The translations under genes and the position numbers were made by a program. From Frondihabitans australicus (GTDB lineage Bacteria > Actinomycetota > Actinomycetes > Actinomycetales > Microbacteriaceae), in contig NZ_RBKS01000001.1 of assembly GCF_003634555.1 (NCBI RefSeq), forward strand, positions 2,976,001-3,040,000: a stretch of DNA of 64,000 nucleotides. Direction: 5' to 3'. The notes beneath the pieces are model-generated. The model was not told the DNA's origin and searched no databases. It saw only the letters and a list, made by a program, of their open reading frames with translations. Of this stretch, positions 59,806 through 64,000 are shown in pieces (the first letter of the stretch is position 1; every line of letters starts with the position of its first letter).

Positions 59806-60283
59806 GGCCCGACCCTAGACCTGAGTGTCGCTCGCCACCATCCCCCCGAGGGGAAGAATCGCGCGCAGCCGCGAGCAGCTCGGTCAGCTCGTCGCGCACC
59901 CGCTCCAGCTGAGCCAGGGGCAGCCCGAGGCGCTCGACGATCTGTCCCGGCACCGCCAGCGCCTGCTTGCGGAGCGCGGCGCCCGCCGGCGTCAGGGCGA
60001 CGTCCATCGCCCGCTCGTCCGCGGCGCTGCGCGACCGCGTGAGCAGACCGGCCGCCTCCAGCCGCTTGAGCAGCGGCGACAGGGTGGCGGAGTCGAGCGC
60101 GAGCGCATCTCCGATCCCCCGCACCGTCCGGGGGCTGCGCTCCCAGAGCGCGAGCATCACGAGGTACTGCGGGTGCGTCAGGCCGAGCGGCTCGAGCACG
60201 GGCCGGTAGAGGGCGATCACGCTCCGGCTCGCGGCGGCGAGCGCGAAGCAGACCTGTCGGTCGAGGCTCAGAGGATCTTCCAC
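59684..60283 (-). CDS. MarR/OhrR-family regulator with unusual C-terminal extension
   Basis: 199 aa from GTG 60283. LDRQVCFALAAASRSVIALY carries the peroxide-sensing Cys of OhrR; PQYLVMLALWERSPRTVRGI and LDSATLSPLLKRLEAAGLL form the HTH and wing. Family members end near residue 150; here reading continues about 50 Arg/Gly-rich residues, suggesting loss of the original stop. No ohr gene is adjacent. AGCTTA (60290-60295) gives a leaderless mRNA, divergent from the small gene at 60315. Confidence 0.85.
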   Translation of the reverse strand: MEDPLSLDRQVCFALAAASRSVIALYRPVLEPLGLTHPQYLVMLALWERSPRTVRGIGDALALDSATLSPLLKRLEAAGLLTRSRSAADERAMDVALTPAGAALRKQALAVPGQIVERLGLPLAQLERVRDELTELLAAARDSSPRGDGGERHSGLGSGHDLPRGDGRAGRADRSGPGVERLPSAPRARPHARRARGTQ

Positions 60284-60298
60284 GTGCTCAGCTTAACG

Positions 60299-60321
60299 CG
60301 TACACTAATCATTCGTGTACG
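60299..60321. promoter_or_regulatory. OhrR/MarR operator candidate
   Basis: CGTACAC (60299-60305) / GTGTACG (60315-60321), 9-bp spacer, with an inner ATTCGT/ACGAAT pair (60311-60328). It lies between the divergent -10 elements of the OhrR-like gene and the 82-aa gene, ideally placed to control both. Confidence 0.7.
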
Positions 60322-60563
60322 AACGAATTTCGAGACGGCAGCGAGCGGCGACACCCTTCGACGGGCAGCGGGGTTTCTGGGCACGTATCAACCGGGCGCT
60401 CTACCCGCTCGCCGGCCCCGCGTCGCTCGGCGCGGGCCACCCCGAAGAGCCCTACCGCGCTCCTGCCGACCCGCTCTGCCCGATCTGCGGCACCCCACTC
60501 GCCACGCACGACATCGACCGCTCGCTGCCCGGGGCCCGAGCACGCCTCACCTGCCCGACCTGA
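60315..60563 (+). CDS. Small protein with zinc-knuckle
   Basis: 82 aa from GTG 60315. YERISRRQRAATPFDGQRGF at the start, then a single CPICGTPLATHD-type CxxC with a further Cys near the end (RLTCPT), compatible with a zinc ribbon. TACACT (60301-60306) is 8 nt before the GTG. Function unknown; divergent control with the OhrR-like regulator suggests a redox link. Confidence 0.65.
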   Translation: MYERISRRQRAATPFDGQRGFWARINRALYPLAGPASLGAGHPEEPYRAPADPLCPICGTPLATHDIDRSLPGARARLTCPT

Positions 60564-60674
60564 CGGGCGCAGGAGCCGGCGACACCCGCACGACAGCCTC
60601 CCGCCGCCCCGCCGAACCGCCCGCACGGCACCGGCACGCCGCCCCGTACGGGCAGCCCGTCCCGCCGCCGAGCC

Positions 60675-61463
60675 TCAGTGCACCGAGAACCCGCCGTCGA
60701 CGGCGATCGACTGCCCCGTCACGTAGGCCGCCGATGTGCTGGCGAGCCACACGGCCACTCCGGCGAAGTCGTCCGCGACCCCGTTGCGCCCGACGACGGT
60801 TCGCGCTGCGAGCGCCTCGACCCGCTCGGGATCCGACGCCAGCCGCCGGTTCAGCGCCGTGAGCACGAACCCCGGCACGAGCACGTTGCTCGTCACCCCG
60901 CGCTCCCCCCACGCCTCCGCCTGCGAGCGCGCGAGCCCTTCGAGGCCCGCCTTCGACACCCCGTACGCGCCGCTCTGAACGAACGCGCGGTGCGCCTGCT
61001 GCGACGAGATCGAGATGATGCGGCCGAATCCGCGCGACGCCATGGCGGGGCCGAACCGCTGACCGAGCACGAACGGCGCCTCGAGGTTCACGCCCATCGT
61101 GGCGTCCCAGACGTCGTCGTCCAGCTCGTCGAGGGGTGGGCGGAGGTTGATTCCGGCCGAATTGACCAGGATGTCGGGCTCTCCGACGGCGAGGACGGCC
61201 GCTTCCGCCGCCGCACGAGCGCCGTCACGCGACGAGAGGTCGCCGGGCACCGCGACGGCCTCGGCTCCTGCCGCCCGGATCTGTCGAACGGCGTCGTCGA
61301 GTCGAGTCTCTTCGCGGGCGACGAGAGCCGTCGTCGCCCCGGCGAGCGCGAGGCTGGTCGCGATCGCCAGACCGATGCCGGAGCTGCCGCCGGTGACGAT
61401 CGCGGTTCGGCCCTCCAGAGAGAAGAGCGATTCGAGGTGCGCGCGCACCGACACCGCGGTCAC
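60675..61463 (-). CDS. SDR-family oxidoreductase
   Basis: 262 aa. TGGSSGIGLAIATSLALAGA for NAD(P), NSAGINLRPPLDELDDDVWD, ISISSQQAHRAFVQSGAYGV with the catalytic Ser, followed directly by the Tyr-Gly-Val-Ser-Lys that completes the active site. Probably a gluconate/ketoreductase-like dehydrogenase. GTG 61463 overlaps the response-regulator stop (GTGA), so it is coupled to the two-component genes. Confidence 0.9.
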   Translation of the reverse strand: MTAVSVRAHLESLFSLEGRTAIVTGGSSGIGLAIATSLALAGATTALVAREETRLDDAVRQIRAAGAEAVAVPGDLSSRDGARAAAEAAVLAVGEPDILVNSAGINLRPPLDELDDDVWDATMGVNLEAPFVLGQRFGPAMASRGFGRIISISSQQAHRAFVQSGAYGVSKAGLEGLARSQAEAWGERGVTSNVLVPGFVLTALNRRLASDPERVEALAARTVVGRNGVADDFAGVAVWLASTSAAYVTGQSIAVDGGFSVH

Positions 61464-62116
61464 AGGAGCCGCCGCTCGAGCGCCCACGCCGTGAGCTCGT
61501 GGCGCGATGACAGCTGCAGCTTCCGCAGGACGCTCGACACGTGGGTCTCGACCGTCTTCACCGAGATGAAGAGCTCGGCCGCGACCTCCTTGTAGGCGAA
61601 CCCGCGGGCGATGAGGCGCATGACCTCGCGCTCGCGAGCGGACAGCCGGTCGAGCTCGTCGCTCGCCTCAGCCTGCTCGCCCGCGGCGGTGCCGAAGGCG
61701 TCGAGCACGAATCCCGCGAGGCGCGGCGAGAACACGGCGTCGCCGTCGGCCACGGCGTGCACCGCCCGGCTGACCTCGGCTCCTGAGGAGCCTTTCGTGA
61801 TGTAGCCGCGGGCACCCGCGCGGATCACGCCGACGACGTCCTCGGCGGAGTCCGAGACGCTGAGCGCGAGAAAGCGCGTGCCCGGGCACTGCGGCGCGGC
61901 CCGGCGGAGGACCTCCGCGCCGCCTCCGCCGGCGCCGCCGGGGAGGTGGACGTCGAGCAGGACGACCCCGGGTTGCGTCTCGACGATGACCTCGACGGCT
62001 TCGTCGACGGACGCCGCCTCGCCGACGACCGCGAGTGTCTCGTCGAGGTCGGCGCGGAGGCCGGAGCGGAAGATCGAGTGGTCGTCGACGATCACGACGG
62101 TGATGGCCTCGGTCAT
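61460..62116 (-). CDS. NarL/LuxR-type response regulator
   Basis: 218 aa. Receiver domain with VVIVDDHSIFRSGLR, phospho-acceptor Asp55 in VVLLDVHLPGG and the Lys of YITKGSSGAEV, then a LuxR HTH: LSAREREVMRLIARGFAYKE and VKTVETHVSSVLRKLQLSSR. Partner of the upstream kinase; ATGA overlap at 62113. Target genes unknown. Confidence 0.95.
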   Translation of the reverse strand: MTEAITVVIVDDHSIFRSGLRADLDETLAVVGEAASVDEAVEVIVETQPGVVLLDVHLPGGAGGGGAEVLRRAAPQCPGTRFLALSVSDSAEDVVGVIRAGARGYITKGSSGAEVSRAVHAVADGDAVFSPRLAGFVLDAFGTAAGEQAEASDELDRLSAREREVMRLIARGFAYKEVAAELFISVKTVETHVSSVLRKLQLSSRHELTAWALERRLL

Positions 62117-63378
62117 GCGGCACCTCCGGTCGGGTCGGGCGCGGACGACGGCGAGCCCGCGGAGCCACCGGGCCCGGCAGCCGGGATCACGGCCAGATCG
62201 AGATGCAGGTGCACCTCCGTGCCGACACCGCCGGCCCCTCGCCGCACCGTCGCCGTGCCGCCCGCTCTCTTCATGCGTCCCAGTATCGACTCGCGCACGC
62301 CGAGCCGGTCGTCGGGCACTTCGTTGACGTCGAATCCCGGCCCGCGGTCGCGGACGAAGACGTCGATCGCCGCCGAGGTCGCCTCCACGTAGACCGACAC
62401 GTCGCCCCCGGCGTGGCGGGCGGCGTTGAGCATGGCCTCGCGGGCGGCGGCGACCAGCTCGGCAGCGCCCTGCCCCGGCTCCTGCGCCATGCCGACCACG
62501 ACGACGTCGATGCGCACCGAGTGGTCGAGCTCGAGGGCGGCCGCGGTGTCGCGGATCTCGGACGCGACGTCACGCTCGGGTGCGGAGGAGCCGGCGTAGA
62601 GCCAGTCGCGCAGCTCGCGCTCCTGGGCACGTGCGATGCGGGCCACCTCGCTCGACGCACCCGCCCGGTTCTGGATGAGGGCGAGGGTCTGCAGCACCGA
62701 GTCGTGCAGGTGCGCGGCGATCTCGGCCCGCTGCTCGGTGCGCACCCGGTCGATGCGCTGCGTCGAGAGCTGACGGCGCAGGATCAGCACCTCCGGCCCG
62801 ACGGCCACGGCGGCGACCCCCAGGGAGACCAGGATCACGAGGAGCCACAGCCATCCCGCGCCCGGACTCAGCGACGTCACCGCCAGCAGGAAGCCGAGCA
62901 GCACCAGCCCCGCGCCGACAGAGATCCGAACGGCGAGCGCACCGCCGACGGCCGCGGCACCGTTCGGCGGCTCGACGAACCGGCTCCACCCGACGGCCCC
63001 GAGCGCGAGCGCGACGGTCAACGGCACGGTGACCGCGAGCGTGCCGACGGCGCCGAACGCCAGGACCGCGGCACCCGAGAACAGCGCGATCGCCGCGGCC
63101 GTCCAGGCCAGGAGCAGCGGCACGGCCACTCGACGACGGACCGGCCCGTCGGCCTCCGTCGTTCCGCGCAGCGGCGTCATCGCCCAGAGCCAGAGATAGA
63201 GCAGCACGCCGGCGCCCGACGCGAGGTTGAGCAGCACGAAGGTCCAGCGCACGACGCTCACCGGCCAGCGCAGGTGCTCGGCGACGCTCACGCTCACGCC
63301 GCTCACGGCGCAGTCGCGGGGGCGCGTCAGGCGTCGCGCCTCGGGGCGCCCGCCTGCGTCGCGTGTCGTCGTGCTCAC
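62113..63378 (-). CDS. Sensor histidine kinase with PspC domain
   Basis: 421 aa. An N-terminal PspC domain (CAVSGVSVSVAEHLRWPVSV), then several transmembrane helices (about residues 40-200), HisKA_3 with His225 in AEIAAHLHDSVLQTLALIQN, and HATPase near LVAAAREAMLNAARHAGGDV and DRGPGFDVNEVPDDRLG. Membrane-stress type sensor. Coupled to the response regulator. Signal unknown. Confidence 0.94.
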   Translation of the reverse strand: MSTTTRDAGGRPEARRLTRPRDCAVSGVSVSVAEHLRWPVSVVRWTFVLLNLASGAGVLLYLWLWAMTPLRGTTEADGPVRRRVAVPLLLAWTAAAIALFSGAAVLAFGAVGTLAVTVPLTVALALGAVGWSRFVEPPNGAAAVGGALAVRISVGAGLVLLGFLLAVTSLSPGAGWLWLLVILVSLGVAAVAVGPEVLILRRQLSTQRIDRVRTEQRAEIAAHLHDSVLQTLALIQNRAGASSEVARIARAQERELRDWLYAGSSAPERDVASEIRDTAAALELDHSVRIDVVVVGMAQEPGQGAAELVAAAREAMLNAARHAGGDVSVYVEATSAAIDVFVRDRGPGFDVNEVPDDRLGVRESILGRMKRAGGTATVRRGAGGVGTEVHLHLDLAVIPAAGPGGSAGSPSSAPDPTGGAA

Positions 63379-63474
63379 CAGAGCATCACACCACAGCGAG
63401 CCCGCCTCCCGGAGGCTCAGGGCCCGAGACCAGGGTGCGCTCAGGGTTTCCCTGGCTGACTGCTTTTGTCAATT

Positions 63475-63494
63475 GATATCTCACGTGAAATAGT
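63475..63494 (+). promoter_or_regulatory. AT-rich GATATC/TGAAATA module before secreted protein
   Basis: GATATCTC, three bases, TGAAATA, then TAGTAC as a possible -10. Nearly the same module as at 31852-31871. It precedes the gene at 63573 by about 80-100 bp, a leader that also contains two perfect hairpins (63506-63518, and 63521-63526 with 63538-63543). Confidence 0.45.
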
Positions 63495-63572
63495 ACATGT
63501 CGAATGCGGACAGTCCGCAGACCCGGCTCATTACGTTCCGGGTCGATCACCCCACAGAAAGCACCAACCTCT

Positions 63573-64000
63573 ATGCGAAAGCTCACTAGGGCCGCCGTGC
63601 TCGGCGCCACCGTCGCCGTCGCTGGCATCGCCCTGCTCCCCACCGCGGCCAACGCGGCCGAGAACGTCGTCCAGGTTCCCCTCGCGCAGGGCGCCACCGG
63701 CGACCTCGTGTGGTCGTTCACGAACACCGGCGCAGCTGTGAATAATCTGCGAGACGGCAGCACCATCGCGTTCTCCGCTCCGACGGGCACCACATTCCCC
63801 GGCCAAACGACCGTCCCCTCCTACTTCGGCACCGTGGGCACCGGCAACGCCATGCACTACACGGGCTGCACCGTCTCGAACGCCGGCAAGACCCTCACCT
63901 GCGACGTCAACATGAACGGACTCACGAACATCAGTTGGGGAACCAACGGCACGTTCATCGCCACCCCGAAGGTCACCGTCGCCGCGAACGCAGCCCCGGG
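63573..64000 (+). CDS. Secreted protein, N-terminal part (runs off the window)
   Basis: 142 codons from ATG 63573 without a stop, truncated by the window end. A typical signal peptide (MRKLTRAAVLGATVAVAGIA, Ala-x-Ala cleavage near AANAAE) is followed by a beta-rich mature part with VPLAQGATGDLVWSFTNTGA and TFIATPKVTVAANA. Two Cys (GCTVSNAGKTLTC) may pair. Looks like an extracellular Ig-like or DUF11-like surface protein. Full length needs neighbouring sequence. Confidence 0.75.
   Translation, partial: MRKLTRAAVLGATVAVAGIALLPTAANAAENVVQVPLAQGATGDLVWSFTNTGAAVNNLRDGSTIAFSAPTGTTFPGQTTVPSYFGTVGTGNAMHYTGCTVSNAGKTLTCDVNMNGLTNISWGTNGTFIATPKVTVAANAAP

Noticed and set aside
60564-60674. Hairpin terminator using the 10-mer at 60567
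   Set aside because: No complementary copy lies within reach, so no stem can be drawn.

Overview
The window is very GC-rich, densely coded bacterial DNA with short intergenic gaps and start/stop-overlapping gene pairs. Gene content points to an actinobacterium, most likely Microbacteriaceae (family assignment is inference). The actinobacterial markers are NucS mismatch repair, a HemQ-dependent heme pathway, a DasR-like regulator with its PTS, DUF4383, DUF4232 and DUF3618 proteins, and many promoters that place the start codon about 6 nt after a -10 hexamer (leaderless mRNAs). No rRNA, IS element, prophage or CRISPR array is visible.

Layout. 0-2.2 kb: a secreted M23 cell-wall peptidase with a possible MtrA-type repeat array in front, then tRNA-Glu, tRNA-Asp and tRNA-Phe. 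2.2-9.6 kb: arginine/proline catabolism (guanidino-hydrolase of the DDAH/arginine-dihydrolase superfamily, ornithine aminotransferase RocD, Lrp regulator, PutA), then a MarR regulator and a flavin oxidoreductase. 9.6-18.4 kb: TrhO, two tandem pairs of related GntR regulators, an AlkA-like glycosylase, phosphofructokinase, an acryloyl-CoA reductase-type enzyme and an orphan ABC ATPase. 18.4-30.5 kb: a complete heme pathway of the coproporphyrin type (hemL, B, C, D, H, Q, Y, E on the minus strand, hemA divergent), with three small membrane-protein genes embedded in it. 30.5-45 kb: acetyltransferase, another GntR-like protein, Nudix, lipoprotein, a degenerate beta-lactamase-like protein with an M13 peptidase, uracil/xanthine permease, MATE exporter, a LacI regulator with two exact operators next to an MFS transporter, NucS, two tiny unknown genes, a HAD phosphatase and a second MFS. 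45-54 kb: SRAP, MsrA, DUF4383, PhzF-like, an ArsR/SRPBCC pair with an operator over the start codon, and two divergent citrate synthases, one fused to a helix-turn-helix domain. 53-56.5 kb: GntR/UTRA regulator plus GlcNAc-type PTS components with dre-like sites. 56.5-64 kb: a GIY-YIG protein facing a zinc-finger nuclease-like protein, a secreted Ig-like protein, two SDRs, an OhrR-like regulator, a PspC-type two-component system, and a secreted protein cut by the window end.

How the genes work together. Arginine -> ornithine -> glutamate semialdehyde/P5C -> glutamate can be completed by three enzymes in the first cluster if the guanidino-hydrolase makes ornithine directly. All steps from glutamyl-tRNA to heme are encoded, with tRNA-Glu nearby. 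The PTS cluster looks like GlcNAc uptake under its own repressor.

Most notable signals: a 10-mer GCGCAGGA(G/T)C strongly over-represented from about 30 kb on and used to build terminators; four-base NTGA start/stop overlaps in which all four N occur, including two genes whose only plausible start is CTG; the helix-turn-helix-citrate synthase fusion with overlapping palindromes in the shared promoter; a family of GntR paralogues; and an uncharacterised nuclease-like pair.
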